A DNA stretch of 64,000 bases, from contig NZ_NSFV01000014.1 in NCBI RefSeq assembly GCF_002295115.1, positions 88,703-152,702 of the forward strand, given 5' to 3'. The number at the start of each line of letters is the position of its first letter. Position 1 is the stretch's first letter. The translations under genes and the position numbers were made by a program. Under the pieces are notes generated by a model. That model was given only the letters and a program-made list of their open reading frames with translations. It made no database searches and had not been told where the DNA came from. Shown piece by piece: positions 16,745 to 25,878 of this stretch. This stretch comes from Mesorhizobium sp. WSM4311. GTDB taxonomy: Bacteria; Pseudomonadota; Alphaproteobacteria; Rhizobiales; Rhizobiaceae.

Positions 16745-17767
16745 TCAATTCTGGCTGTGCTCGGAATGTCCGGTCTGCGCGGGATGATCGCCGTCGACCC
16801 ACTGGACGATCATCCGGAATTGCACTTTCGCTTCCGAATACGTGCGATAGAAGTCGAGAAGTTCTCCCGTGGGTTCCGACAATCGTTGAAAGCCCGAAAT
16901 GAAGGCGACGACCGTGCCGATCGTCGTCTGCCCGCGGATCACAAGATAGCCGCCAACGATCAGGACCATTAGGGACCCCACCGCGTTGGCTATATTCAGC
17001 AATGTCTTCAGCCCGAATTTCAACAAATAGAATTCAATGCGATTGCTGAAGATCGTGCGTATGGTGCGGAAGGCTACTCGGCGCTTCGGCGAGTGGCTGG
17101 CGAAGGAATTGACTGCTTGGTTGCCAAGCTTTCGGACCAGCGCGACCTGCCGTTCCACGAGTGTGTTCAGGTCCTTCTGCATGTAAAGCGCAAGCAGGAT
17201 CTGCGGCAGGAGTGACATACCGCTGACCAGAGCGATCACCGGCTGCATGTAGATCATGTAAGATACGACGGAGATCATGATCGTGACGTTGACTACGCAT
17301 TCGGAGATGCTGGTGCCGACAAATCCGCCAACATAGTCGATCTCGTTGCCGATGATGCTGGCGGTCTGACCACTCCTTGCGTGGTCGCGAGCGGACCTTT
17401 GCGTGGCGACCAGAGCGAGTTGGTCGCGGGCCGTCTTGACCACGCTCTCTCCGAGCCAGCCCTGATAGACGATCATTGCGTATTTCAGCCCCGCATGCAG
17501 GAGTATAGTCGCAAGATACAGGCCGCCGAGCATCAGAAGTGCCCGTACGTTCTTGTCGGCGATCGCCACATCGACGACCCGTCTCTGCAGGTCGATAGGG
17601 ATAAAGTTGGCCAAGGCAACCGAAATTGCGATCACGCTGATATAGACCTGATGCGTGCCGCTGGCGCGCCGGACAAAACTGGGAAACTTCTCGCCAGGGC
17701 GCATCGCATCGGCCCTCGGCTCAAACGGGGTGAAGCGCCCTGCAATTGTCGCGAAAATTCTGCTCAC
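16745..17767 (-). CDS. ABC transporter membrane domain without ATPase domain
   Basis: A 340-residue protein made almost entirely of an ABC exporter transmembrane domain (six hydrophobic spans, for example ISVIAISVALANFIPI, LLMLGGLYLATILLHAGLKYA and VNVTIMISVVSYMIYM). The region TTIGTVVAFISGFQRLSEPTGELLDFYRTYSEA is the usual last helix and linker that lead into a nucleotide-binding domain. The protein ends there, and no Walker A or signature motif follows. Either it is truncated or it works with a separate ATPase, none of which is adjacent. It lies in a block of broken genes, which favours truncation. Confidence 0.65.
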   Translation of the reverse strand: MSRIFATIAGRFTPFEPRADAMRPGEKFPSFVRRASGTHQVYISVIAISVALANFIPIDLQRRVVDVAIADKNVRALLMLGGLYLATILLHAGLKYAMIVYQGWLGESVVKTARDQLALVATQRSARDHARSGQTASIIGNEIDYVGGFVGTSISECVVNVTIMISVVSYMIYMQPVIALVSGMSLLPQILLALYMQKDLNTLVERQVALVRKLGNQAVNSFASHSPKRRVAFRTIRTIFSNRIEFYLLKFGLKTLLNIANAVGSLMVLIVGGYLVIRGQTTIGTVVAFISGFQRLSEPTGELLDFYRTYSEAKVQFRMIVQWVDGDHPAQTGHSEHSQN

Positions 17768-18189
17768 CTTCGGTACCCCTCCGTCGCCTCCAATTCCGGT
17801 CCAACCGCTAAGGACAACGTACCCTGTCGGTGACCAGCTGACAGGGCATTCTCAATCGGACCCCGAACTGTCGCTCGGCCATGCCTTGCGCGCCGGCATC
17901 GGTGAAGGCCGCGAGGCGCGACGATCAGGATCAGAACCAGCGGATTGCAAAACTGCCGCAACAGGACCGCCAGCGCCTGTTCTCGCCGATGATCGGCGAA
18001 CGTGTTTGGCCCGTTGCGCGCCTCGGTCGAAGTCAGCCCGGTAGGCCGAGAGCGGCATTCCTGCAGCACCTCGATAGCCGGTCGCGACCAGTAGGGCTCG
18101 CCAACGCCGCGCCACGTTGGGGATGCTGGGTTCTCGATCATCACGGTTTGATAGCGAAGAAGGCCGCGAGCCCCCTTGATCGACATCAA
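17764..18189 (-). pseudogene. P-type cation ATPase (MgtA-like), N-terminal fragment
   Basis: Within this stretch the segment GLTSTEARNGPNTFADHRRE, followed by QALAVLLRQFCNPLVLILI, matches the N-terminal cation-ATPase domain and first membrane helix of magnesium-transporting P-type ATPases. Similarity ends abruptly at VLILIVA, after which the frame reads into unrelated arginine-rich sequence, so the remaining ~800 residues (phosphorylation and ATP-binding domains) are gone. It is not functional. Confidence 0.65.
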
Positions 18190-18673
18190 GGCTGGAGGAA
18201 TTTACGATCCGAGCTGAAGCAGGCAGGCTGCGCGATAGATGCGCAGGAGAGCTCAGAGCGTTGCGGGAACCGGGACCACCGTCCTGCCGGAGCCGCGCCC
18301 AGGTGCTAGAATTTGATATGAGGCCCTGCGGGCGCGATCTCTAAACGTCTGTGAGATCCTCGAAGGCCGAGAAGTAGCGCAAATGCGCCATCTCGCCTGT
18401 TCGCTAGAATGTCAGCTGTTGGGATGCGGCTATGGTCTGCTCAACGACCGACATCAGGCCCAAAGCGGATGTCGTTTTCGTAAAGTTCACCTCAGTAATG
18501 CGTCGTGAGAAAAATCCGATCGCTTGTCAGGCTGCTTCCAGCGCCGGCACTATCGCCCATCGCGATCGCGTTGCGGCGCAGTGAACCATCGCAGCGTCCT
18601 TTGCGGCGATCCGGCATCGGGCGTCTGGGGCTGCGGCACAACATCCGCGTCCGGCGCGTTGCCCCCGTCAGCC
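18190..18673. other. Non-coding gap at right edge of decay zone
   Basis: 484 bases between the P-type ATPase scrap and the serine hydrolase. Frames are short or antisense to the hydrolase, and no hairpin with a T-run or RNA gene is evident. Confidence 0.45.
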
Positions 18674-20224
18674 CTAGTCGCCCACGCGCCGCAGCGTGCC
18701 GAGATGATTGTCGTCGAGGAAGCCTATGGTCATGGCCGACGCCTTGCCGTCGGGGCCCACGACGAAGCTCACGCCGGTTGGCCTGTCCGGTGTCTCGGCA
18801 TCGGGGAAGGTCAGGAAAAGATCGCCGTCGTAATGCGCCAGGGAATAGGACCGGGCGCCGGCCGGGCCGACCTTGAGCACGAGGCCGTCTCCGGCACTTG
18901 CCACGACGGCATTGCCGAAGAAGTCGTTGGCGTAGCGGCCTTCATAGGCGCTTGCCGGCCTGGCCGGCCTGGCCGGAGATGGCGGCGCGGCATAGGTGGC
19001 CTTGGCCGCCGCGACCGCCGGGCCGAACATTCCGGCATAGATGCCGTCCCATGCCTTGACCCAGTCCTTCTGCCCCGAACCGTCGAAGACGAGGTCCGCG
19101 AAACTTTCGGACAGCCCTTCCGGCACGCCGGTCGGAAAGGCGTTGGCGATGATGACGATGCCGAGCTTCTCCCGCGGGAAGATCGTCACCAGCGTGCGTG
19201 CGCCGACGCTGAAGGCACCGGCATGGCCCCAGCTCAAGCCATGCCGGCCGAATTCGACATTCCAGCCGAGGCCGTAGAAGGACGCCCCGCCGGAGACAGG
19301 GTTCTTGCCCCGCGTCATCAGCGGCACATGCGTCTGGTCGAGCGCATCGGCAGCTATCAGCGTCTTGCCGGCATAGACCCCGTTGCCGAGGATGAGGCGC
19401 ACCCATTGCGAGAGATCGCGCGCGGTGGAACTGACGCCGCCGGCGGGCGCCTGCGCATCGGGATTGCGCTCTATCTTGGCGGCCCAGGCGCCATCGACCT
19501 TGATGTGCAGCGCGGCACGATCGGCGTGCTTGACGAAGTCCGAATGACGGGAACTGGTCGAGGCCATGCCAAGCGGACGGTAGAGCTTCTCCTCGGCGAC
19601 CTCCTCCCAGGGCTTGCCTGTCGGCAGGGCGGCCGCGACGGCGCCCTCGGTCAGTCCGAAATTGCTGTAGGAGTAGCCGGCACGGAAGCTGGACGACGGC
19701 GGCACGAACCGCAGGCGATGCAGGATCTCGGCCCGGTCGTAGCCTATGTCCTCGAGGTCGTCTCCGGCGGTGCCGGGCAGTCCGCTGCGGTGCGAAAACA
19801 GGTCACGGACGGTGAGTTGGCTGGTCGGATAGGGATCGGCCAGCCGGAAGGCCGGATCGAGGTCGGCGATCTTCGAATCCCAGGACACGATCCCGTCGCT
19901 GACCAGCGCCGCCACGACGGTTGCGGAGACCGGCTTGGAGAGCGAGGCGATCTGGAACACCGTGTCGGCGTCGACCGCCTCCGGCTTGCCGGCCTCGCGG
20001 TGGCCGAAACCCTTCAGGAAGATCACCTCATCGTCGTGCACCACGCCGATGGCGAGACCGGGCACCCCACCGTCCGCGACGGCGCCTTGGGCGAGCGCTT
20101 CTAGCTTCGACAGGGCGACAGCGATGCGCTCCGGCGCAATGGTGTCGGCCGACGCGGCACGCGGCCAAAGTGCCAGTAGGGCGATGCAGACCCAGATTCG
20201 CCAGAGGTTCCGTCCCAGCCGCAC
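18674..20224 (-). CDS. Serine hydrolase, class C beta-lactamase / penicillin-binding fold
   Basis: A 516-residue exported protein. A signal peptide (basic start, hydrophobic VCIALLALW, cleavage near AASA-DT) is followed by the beta-lactamase domain with SxxK as S94-L-S-K97 (ASLSK), the YSN-type motif in YSYSNFG and HAG near WGHAGAFSVG, the class C KTG-equivalent. About 110 further residues form a C-terminal beta domain (from ATYAAPPSPARP onward), as in EstB/DD-peptidase-like family members. Likely a periplasmic esterase, D-amino peptidase or carboxypeptidase rather than a true beta-lactamase. No functional partner is adjacent. Confidence 0.88.
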   Translation of the reverse strand: MRLGRNLWRIWVCIALLALWPRAASADTIAPERIAVALSKLEALAQGAVADGGVPGLAIGVVHDDEVIFLKGFGHREAGKPEAVDADTVFQIASLSKPVSATVVAALVSDGIVSWDSKIADLDPAFRLADPYPTSQLTVRDLFSHRSGLPGTAGDDLEDIGYDRAEILHRLRFVPPSSSFRAGYSYSNFGLTEGAVAAALPTGKPWEEVAEEKLYRPLGMASTSSRHSDFVKHADRAALHIKVDGAWAAKIERNPDAQAPAGGVSSTARDLSQWVRLILGNGVYAGKTLIAADALDQTHVPLMTRGKNPVSGGASFYGLGWNVEFGRHGLSWGHAGAFSVGARTLVTIFPREKLGIVIIANAFPTGVPEGLSESFADLVFDGSGQKDWVKAWDGIYAGMFGPAVAAAKATYAAPPSPARPARPASAYEGRYANDFFGNAVVASAGDGLVLKVGPAGARSYSLAHYDGDLFLTFPDAETPDRPTGVSFVVGPDGKASAMTIGFLDDNHLGTLRRVGD

Positions 20225-20399
20225 GTCCGACCCTCCTCTCCTGCATTCACCTGGCTATGATACAGGCCGGTGCAAACGAGGCCAATGCCTGCCGCCCCAC
20301 GGTCCGCCTTCGTCGCAATCGACCATCACCACGATTTCAGGCAATCTGACGGATGAAGGCGCGCCATGGGGAGACGGAGCGCCGCCAGGGAGGACTGAC

Positions 20400-22046
20400 A
20401 TGACCGGCTTGCCACGCTACGAGGACGCCGTTGCGGCCTTTCGCATCGAGGATGAAATCGCCAGGCTTGACGGCGACCCGGCGACCGGCATCAACGCCTA
20501 TGTCGAATGCTGCGGCCGCCATGCCGGTGAGAACCGGCTGGCGCTGCGCGCCATCTCGGCCGGCGGCGAACTGCGGCAGTTCAGCTTCGACGACCTCGCG
20601 GACATGTCAGGCCGCGTCGCCAACCTGCTCAAGGATGCAGGCGTCGGCCCCGGCGATGTCGTCGCCGGCATGCTGCCGCGCATTCCCGAACTCATCGCGC
20701 TCATCCTCGGCACCTGGCGCATCGGCGCCGTCTACCAGCCATTGTTCACCGCCTTCGGCCCGAAGGCCATCGAGCACCGCCTCGGCTACAGCGGCGCCAA
20801 GCTGGTGGTGACCAATCCGGCCAATCGCGGCAAGCTCGACGAGATCGAGACCTGCCCGCCGATCGCCACCCTTCTTGGTCCCGGCGATGCCTTGCCTCAA
20901 GGCGACATCGATTTCCGCGCCGCCCTTGCCTCTGCCTCCCCCGATTGCGAACCCGTCATGCGCAAGGGCGACGACCTGTTCATGATGATGTCGACCTCGG
21001 GCACGACGGGCCTGCCCAAGGGCGTGCCGGTGCCGCTCAGCGCGCTGCTGGCCTTCGGCGCCTATATGCGCGACGCGATCGGACTGCGCCCCGATGACGT
21101 CTTCTGGAACATCGCCGATCCCGGCTGGGCCTATGGCCTCTATTACGCCATCACAGGCCCGCTGCTGCTCGGCATCGCCACCACCTTCAACGAGGGCGCG
21201 TTCAACGCCAGGAACACCTATGATGTCATCGAGCGGCTCGGCGTCACCAGCCTTGCCGGCTCGCCCACCGCCTTCCGCCTGCTGCTCGCCGAAGGCCCTG
21301 AAGCCGCCGCCCGCATCAAGGGCCGGCTGCGGGTGGTGAGCAGCGCCGGCGAGCCGCTGAACCCGGAAGTGATCCGCTGGTTCGACGCCCATCTCGCCGT
21401 GCCCATCCACGACCATTACGGCCAGACCGAAAACGGCATGATGGTCAACAACCACCATGGGCTTTCGCATTCCGTGCGCGCGGGCTCGGCCGGCTTTGCC
21501 ATGCCGGGCTATCGCATGGTGGTGCTGGACGACGAAGGCAACGAGCTCGGCCCCAACCAGCCCGGCATCCTCGCCGTCGACATCGCCAACTCGCCGCTGC
21601 GCTGGTTCGACGGCTACCACCAGGCCGAAACGCCGGCGATCGCGGGCGGCTACTACCGCACCGGCGACACGGTGGAATATGAGCCGGACGGCTCGGTGTC
21701 CTTCATCGGCCGCGCCGACGATGTCATCACCTCGTCGGGCTACCGCATCGGCCCGTTCGATGTCGAAAGCGCGCTCATCGAACATCCCGCGGTCAATGAG
21801 GCGGCTGTGGTCGGCGTGCCGGACCCGCAGCGTACCGAGATCGTCAAGGCCTTCGTCATCCTGGCGCCCGCCTACCAGGCCAGCCCTGACTTGGCCGAGG
21901 AACTGGCGCAACACGTCCGCAAGCGGCTCTCCGCCCACGCCTATCCGCGCGAGATCGATTTCGTCGCCGAATTGCCGAAGACGCCGAGCGGCAAGATCCA
22001 GCGGTTCCTGCTGCGGAAGGCAGAGGTGGAGAAGCGGAAGGGGTGA
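20400..22046 (+). CDS. AMP-dependent acyl-CoA synthetase
   Basis: A 548-residue ANL-superfamily enzyme that activates a carboxylic acid as acyl-adenylate and then thioester. Motifs are STSGTTGLPKG (phosphate loop), the YGQTE adenine/substrate motif, YRTGD and the C-terminal PKTPSGKIQRFLLR with the catalytic lysine. The ATG at 20400 is set by AGGGAGG 7-8 bases upstream, although the frame is open for 465 bases further 5'. It resembles short/medium-chain acyl-CoA synthetases. The gene is alone, divergent from the serine hydrolase. Confidence 0.92.
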   Translation: MTGLPRYEDAVAAFRIEDEIARLDGDPATGINAYVECCGRHAGENRLALRAISAGGELRQFSFDDLADMSGRVANLLKDAGVGPGDVVAGMLPRIPELIALILGTWRIGAVYQPLFTAFGPKAIEHRLGYSGAKLVVTNPANRGKLDEIETCPPIATLLGPGDALPQGDIDFRAALASASPDCEPVMRKGDDLFMMMSTSGTTGLPKGVPVPLSALLAFGAYMRDAIGLRPDDVFWNIADPGWAYGLYYAITGPLLLGIATTFNEGAFNARNTYDVIERLGVTSLAGSPTAFRLLLAEGPEAAARIKGRLRVVSSAGEPLNPEVIRWFDAHLAVPIHDHYGQTENGMMVNNHHGLSHSVRAGSAGFAMPGYRMVVLDDEGNELGPNQPGILAVDIANSPLRWFDGYHQAETPAIAGGYYRTGDTVEYEPDGSVSFIGRADDVITSSGYRIGPFDVESALIEHPAVNEAAVVGVPDPQRTEIVKAFVILAPAYQASPDLAEELAQHVRKRLSAHAYPREIDFVAELPKTPSGKIQRFLLRKAEVEKRKG

Positions 22047-22115
22047 AGGGCCGCCTATGCCGGCTCAAATCGGGCGACGCCGGCGCAGCGGCGCGTGCCC
22101 TGTTGCAGATCGGTT

Positions 22116-22955
22116 CTACATTATCGCTATGACCCTGCCCGCCGCATCGAGGCGACAACCGACTTGTGCTTGCCGGACTTCGATGCCACCGCGTCCCGCA
22201 TAGTCTATTCGCACCTGGATCGGCGCCGTCAGTGCACTTCCACGTCGACGCAAGGCACCTGCGCTCACCGCGCGGACCCGCACGGCGCCAAGCGGCCTGG
22301 CGGCGGACAGGATCGCCGCGCGGCAGGCTTGCACGACCGCGACTGGCGTGCCGGGTTTCGCTTTCAGTGCTTCCAGGGGTGCAAAGGGATATCCCCTGGC
22401 GAGGTCGCCCTGACCGGCTTTGGAAGGCCTGAGGACGGGCGGCAGGGCGATCGATGGCCTGGCGGTCTTGGCAATGACGGCGTTGGCAGTGGCGGTCTTG
22501 CCAGCGGCGGTCTTGGCGGACCCAGTGCCTTTCGCGGCAGAACCGCTGGCTGCCGTGGCGGCCGAACCACCGGAAGCGGCCGCCGATCCGTTTCCGGCGG
22601 ACGGATCGGCGCCCAGGCCGACACCGGTCGAAAGGCCTCCGCCTGTGGAGCCAACGTTGCCGCCGGCACTGACGCCTGCGGAGCCTACGCTACCGCTGGC
22701 ACTGACGCCTGCGCTGACTGATCCGGCGCCTGCGCCGACGGAAGCGCCGACATTTGCTCCGCCGACACCGCCGACGCTCGCGCCCACCCCTACGGACGCG
22801 CCTTGCGAACCGGCGCTCACTCCGGCGTCGAGCCCGAGACCGCCGACCTTGCCGCCTAAACCTGCATCGAGGGCCGAAGCAGGCCCGATCGCGATGCCGA
22901 TCGTCAACGCGGCCGCGACATATTTTTTCACTGTCATCCTCCCTGCGCCGTGCAT
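22116..22955 (-). CDS. Secreted glycine/serine/alanine-rich repetitive protein
   Basis: A 279-residue protein with a signal peptide (MTVKKYVAAALTIGIAIGPASA) and a ~130-residue low-complexity region of short G/A/S/V repeats such as GVSAG, GASVG and GSVG, followed by an A/K/T-rich linker and a folded C-terminal domain with cysteines (VVQACRAAI, AQVGCRLD). The ATG at 22955 was preferred because AGGTGAG precedes it; an in-frame ATG at 22937 sits too close to its AGGGAGG. Probably a cell-surface or periplasmic protein. No family recognised. Confidence 0.6.
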   Translation of the reverse strand: MHGAGRMTVKKYVAAALTIGIAIGPASALDAGLGGKVGGLGLDAGVSAGSQGASVGVGASVGGVGGANVGASVGAGAGSVSAGVSASGSVGSAGVSAGGNVGSTGGGLSTGVGLGADPSAGNGSAAASGGSAATAASGSAAKGTGSAKTAAGKTATANAVIAKTARPSIALPPVLRPSKAGQGDLARGYPFAPLEALKAKPGTPVAVVQACRAAILSAARPLGAVRVRAVSAGALRRRGSALTAPIQVRIDYAGRGGIEVRQAQVGCRLDAAGRVIAIM

Positions 22956-22971
22956 TTCGCTCACCTGTCTT

Positions 22972-24087
22972 TCACTGCGAGAGTGGGCGGGTTGGCAGCA
23001 ATGCGGGGGGAAGAGCCATCGTTGCCAGCAGGACAGCTTGTGCTGACCTTCGACCCTTCACCTTCCATTTTTTCGGCAAGCCCGGTTGATGGGCTGCGAC
23101 CGGCAGCGAACTCGCGAGCGCGCTCTTGGAAACACCTGCCTTGGGCGCGCGCACCACTGCCGCGGTCCGACGTTTCTCCCTGATACTGTCGATTTTGGCG
23201 CTGTCGATTTCGTCGCGCGCGGCACTGAGGCTGCGGGCCAGGCCGTTGGCTCTTTCGCGCTCCTGGTCCAGCGCCGCGCTCAAATCCATCGAGCTCTGCT
23301 TCAAGGCGTCGCTTTGCTTGCGAGCAATGTCGAGGGCACGCATGGCTGAATCTGCTCGTTGACGTTCCAGTTCGAGCGCTTTGCGAGCCTGCTTCGCGGC
23401 GTCGTCGGCCTGTTGCCGGTCCTTCACCGCCTTGGCCTGCTCCGCGGCGGCCAGATTTGCGCCTGTCTTGAGCGCATCGATGGTGTGACGGGCCGTGGCG
23501 AGTTCCTGCTCTAGCAGCCCGACCTTATGGCGCTCCTCATCCAGCGCCTGCTTCGCGGCGTCGTCGGCCTGTTGCCGGCCCTTCACCGCCTTGGCCTGCT
23601 CCGCTACAGACAGATTTTCGCCTGCCTTGAGCGCATCGATGGTCTGACGGGCCGTGGCGAGTTCCTGTTCCAGCAGCCCGACCTTATGGCGCTCCTCATC
23701 CAGCGCCTGCGTCGCGGCGACCTGGGAGCCATCCACGGAGGGCGGCGCTTCAGGCATCGCGGCTTTCTTGCTATCCCAGAGACTGGCTTCCGCCCTGAAA
23801 TTTTCGATGGCACGCTGCGCCGTCTCCAGATTGAGCGTGAGCGCTTCGTCCGTCCGCTGCTGCGCTTTCAGGGCCTGCGCTTGCCTGGCCAATTCAGCCC
23901 GTGCCGCGGCCAGTTCGCGGCGCAAGGCCGCCTGCTCATCGTCGCCTTTGGCGATATCGGTGCGCTCCGAAACCGCGACCGGCGACCCGCCATTGGCTGC
24001 GGCGGTCGCGGACGCATCGGGCGCCAGCTGGCTATTTGCCGGAGATGCCAACAGCAGGATGAGGATTGACGAAACGACCGGCAGCAT
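22972..24087 (-). CDS. Exported coiled-coil protein with internal tandem repeat
   Basis: A 371-residue protein. The start at 24087 gives a signal peptide (MLPVVSSILILLLASPANS). The body is a long heptad-type coiled coil rich in A, E, Q, R and K, including two 53-residue tandem copies beginning ALDEERHKVGLLEQELATAR. The tail is basic. It could be a periplasmic structural or cell-division-type coiled coil; no known family. The frame is open to 24201, so a longer start is possible. It lies 16 bases upstream of the Gly-rich gene on the same strand, so the two may be co-transcribed. Confidence 0.65.
   Translation of the reverse strand: MLPVVSSILILLLASPANSQLAPDASATAAANGGSPVAVSERTDIAKGDDEQAALRRELAAARAELARQAQALKAQQRTDEALTLNLETAQRAIENFRAEASLWDSKKAAMPEAPPSVDGSQVAATQALDEERHKVGLLEQELATARQTIDALKAGENLSVAEQAKAVKGRQQADDAAKQALDEERHKVGLLEQELATARHTIDALKTGANLAAAEQAKAVKDRQQADDAAKQARKALELERQRADSAMRALDIARKQSDALKQSSMDLSAALDQERERANGLARSLSAARDEIDSAKIDSIREKRRTAAVVRAPKAGVSKSALASSLPVAAHQPGLPKKWKVKGRRSAQAVLLATMALPPALLPTRPLSQ
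23389..23706. repeat. Two tandem 159-bp repeats inside a coiled-coil gene
   Basis: Units 23389-23547 and 23548-23706 are nearly identical at the DNA level and keep frame, coding two 53-residue coiled-coil units. The low divergence points to a recent duplication, and copy number may vary between strains. Confidence 0.85.
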
Positions 24088-24433
24088 GGCGTTGCACCCG
24101 CCGCCAAATATCCCGTGAAGCACGATCGAAGGCCGTCGTTCGGTAAAGGTGAAGTCAAAGCGCAGACATTTGGACCTGGTACCCTGCAAATGATTCATCA
24201 CTTGACCTCACCTGGCGCGACCCTCACCGCGATCGTATTCTCCACTTAATTCGAGCTACGGCTGGATGCCGCGTCACCTGGACGCTACCTCCTATTGCCT
24301 TGCTTGTTGTCATTCGAACGAACGAAACCTTGCTGGGGGACGGCTCCGTTCGAAATAGCGGCGCCGAGCATGCCCCGGCAGGCGCGCGGCCAGATTTCCG
24401 CGGCAGTGCCAATCTCATCGTTGGCGAACAGTG

Positions 24434-25066
24434 TCAGATCTTCACAAACCGATAGGCGAAGCGATCGGTCTCGCCCTTGATCGAGGGATCGAACACCTTG
24501 ATCGAATGCGCATCGTCCTTGTTCGCCAGTATGGTGCTTTCGGCGTCTAGTACGAACCCGGCTGCCTCCACCTCCTCTCGGACGGATGCAGGTTCAATCC
24601 GATGCAGCGACTGGGCGTCGCTCGTGCCCGCCCCTGCGGCGGCGGCGTGGTCGACGATGACGTATGACCCACCGGGCTTCAGCCGCTCGTGGACGGCTCG
24701 ATTGAAGTCGGCCGCCGTCGCGCCCTTCTTCTGAATCAGCGCGGTGTGGAGATCGTGGTAGAACAGGTGCAGCCACAGGACATCCGCGGGTTGCGTGGCC
24801 TGCGGCATCGCGACGAGGTCCGCCGAGACGGCTTCGACGTTCTCTCGGCCCGGTTCCTTCGCAAGCGTCCGCATGCGGCCGACCGGATCGTTCTTGAAGT
24901 CGGCGACTTCGGCCGGCACGAAGCTGCAGACCCGTCCTTCGGGTCCCACGACGTCGGAGAATAAGCGCGTCCAGTCGCCGTCGCCTGGGTAAACGTCAAT
25001 GACAGTGGAGCCCGCGTCTATACGTGCGAACCGGATCAATTCGGATAGCTTGGATTGGTCGTACAT
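24434..25066 (-). CDS. Class I SAM-dependent methyltransferase-like protein
   Basis: A 210-residue protein. The N-terminal half has VIDVYPGDGDWTRLFSD, in the position of the SAM-binding glycine motif but with the unusual YPGDGD form seen in COG4798-type predicted methyltransferases. The later HERLKPGGSYVIVDHAA matches the post-motif region of methyltransferases. The start at 25066 has AAGGAG upstream. It is the last of four minus-strand genes opposite the LysR at 27662, although 181 bases separate it from the gene before. The substrate is unknown. Confidence 0.75.
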   Translation of the reverse strand: MYDQSKLSELIRFARIDAGSTVIDVYPGDGDWTRLFSDVVGPEGRVCSFVPAEVADFKNDPVGRMRTLAKEPGRENVEAVSADLVAMPQATQPADVLWLHLFYHDLHTALIQKKGATAADFNRAVHERLKPGGSYVIVDHAAAAGAGTSDAQSLHRIEPASVREEVEAAGFVLDAESTILANKDDAHSIKVFDPSIKGETDRFAYRFVKI

Positions 25067-25247
25067 CGGAGTCTCCTTTAGGTTGAGCATTCGACGAGTG
25101 CGAGGGGGCGATCCATGGCTGAGCCACCGTCAAAGCCGATGGCTGCAGCGGGCTTCTCAAGGCTCATGGGAATTTCTCAATTCCGCACGGATCGGATCGT
25201 ACCCGATCCGTGCATCGTCGCCCTGCCGGTTGGCAGGTCAGTGTTCA

Positions 25248-25847
25248 TCAGTCGAACTTGACCAGGTCCTTGAAGATCAGTTGACCCCAGCTGTTTCCGC
25301 GCGCCTGGACGAGCAGCCCACCTTCCGACAGCCCGCCAAGCTTGATCGGCGAGAAACCGAGATTTTCCGCAAGCGCACCAATCTCCGCCGCGGCGTCGTC
25401 ATGGTCGCTCGCCAGGAACACGACCCTCCTGCCACCATGCACGGCCGGATCCTGATCAAGGACGGCAGCGACCAGATGGTTGAAGCCCTTGACCAGTTTT
25501 GCACCGGTGAAGGCCTGTGCGATGAACCTGGAAGAAGGCTGTCCCCCAAGTTTTTCAGGAGGCACGCCGTAAGCATTGGTCACATCGACGATGGTCTTCC
25601 CCTGCCAGGTGGCGAGCGCCTTCGCGACCTCGGGGTGCGACTCGAAACGGACAGCCAGAAAGATGATGTCCGCCTTGACCGCGTCGGCCAGCTTCTTGGG
25701 AATGATCGTGGGTCCGATCGCCGCCGCATCGGCTGCAAAGCTTTCCGGGTCGCGCGTGGTAGCAACGGACACGTCGATGCCCTTGCGGGCAAACGCCTTG
25801 GCCAATGCCTGGCCGATATTGCCGAAGCCTATAATTGAATAGCTCAT
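25248..25847 (-). CDS. NADPH-dependent F420 reductase-like oxidoreductase
   Basis: A 199-residue Rossmann protein with GFGNIGQALAKAF at residues 7-19 (GxGxxG/A), then VATTRDPESF and DVTNAYG. It resembles the NADP-oxidoreductase/F420-reductase (COG2085) family. Rhizobia do not make F420, so the family name should be read only as fold. The start at 25847 has GGAGAAGC upstream. It follows the SDR at 25879 with a 31-base gap, implying co-transcription. Confidence 0.82.
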   Translation of the reverse strand: MSYSIIGFGNIGQALAKAFARKGIDVSVATTRDPESFAADAAAIGPTIIPKKLADAVKADIIFLAVRFESHPEVAKALATWQGKTIVDVTNAYGVPPEKLGGQPSSRFIAQAFTGAKLVKGFNHLVAAVLDQDPAVHGGRRVVFLASDHDDAAAEIGALAENLGFSPIKLGGLSEGGLLVQARGNSWGQLIFKDLVKFD

Positions 25848-25878
25848 AATGCTTCTCCGATCTTGTTTTAACGCGGGG

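Noticed and set aside
18524..20104. A 526-residue frame antisense to the serine hydrolase
   Set aside because: No ribosome site and no family match, while the minus strand has a signal peptide and SxxK, YSN and HAG motifs.
23389..23706. Possible CRISPR or satellite array
   Set aside because: Only two 159-bp units, in frame inside a coiled-coil gene, with no spacer-repeat pattern.
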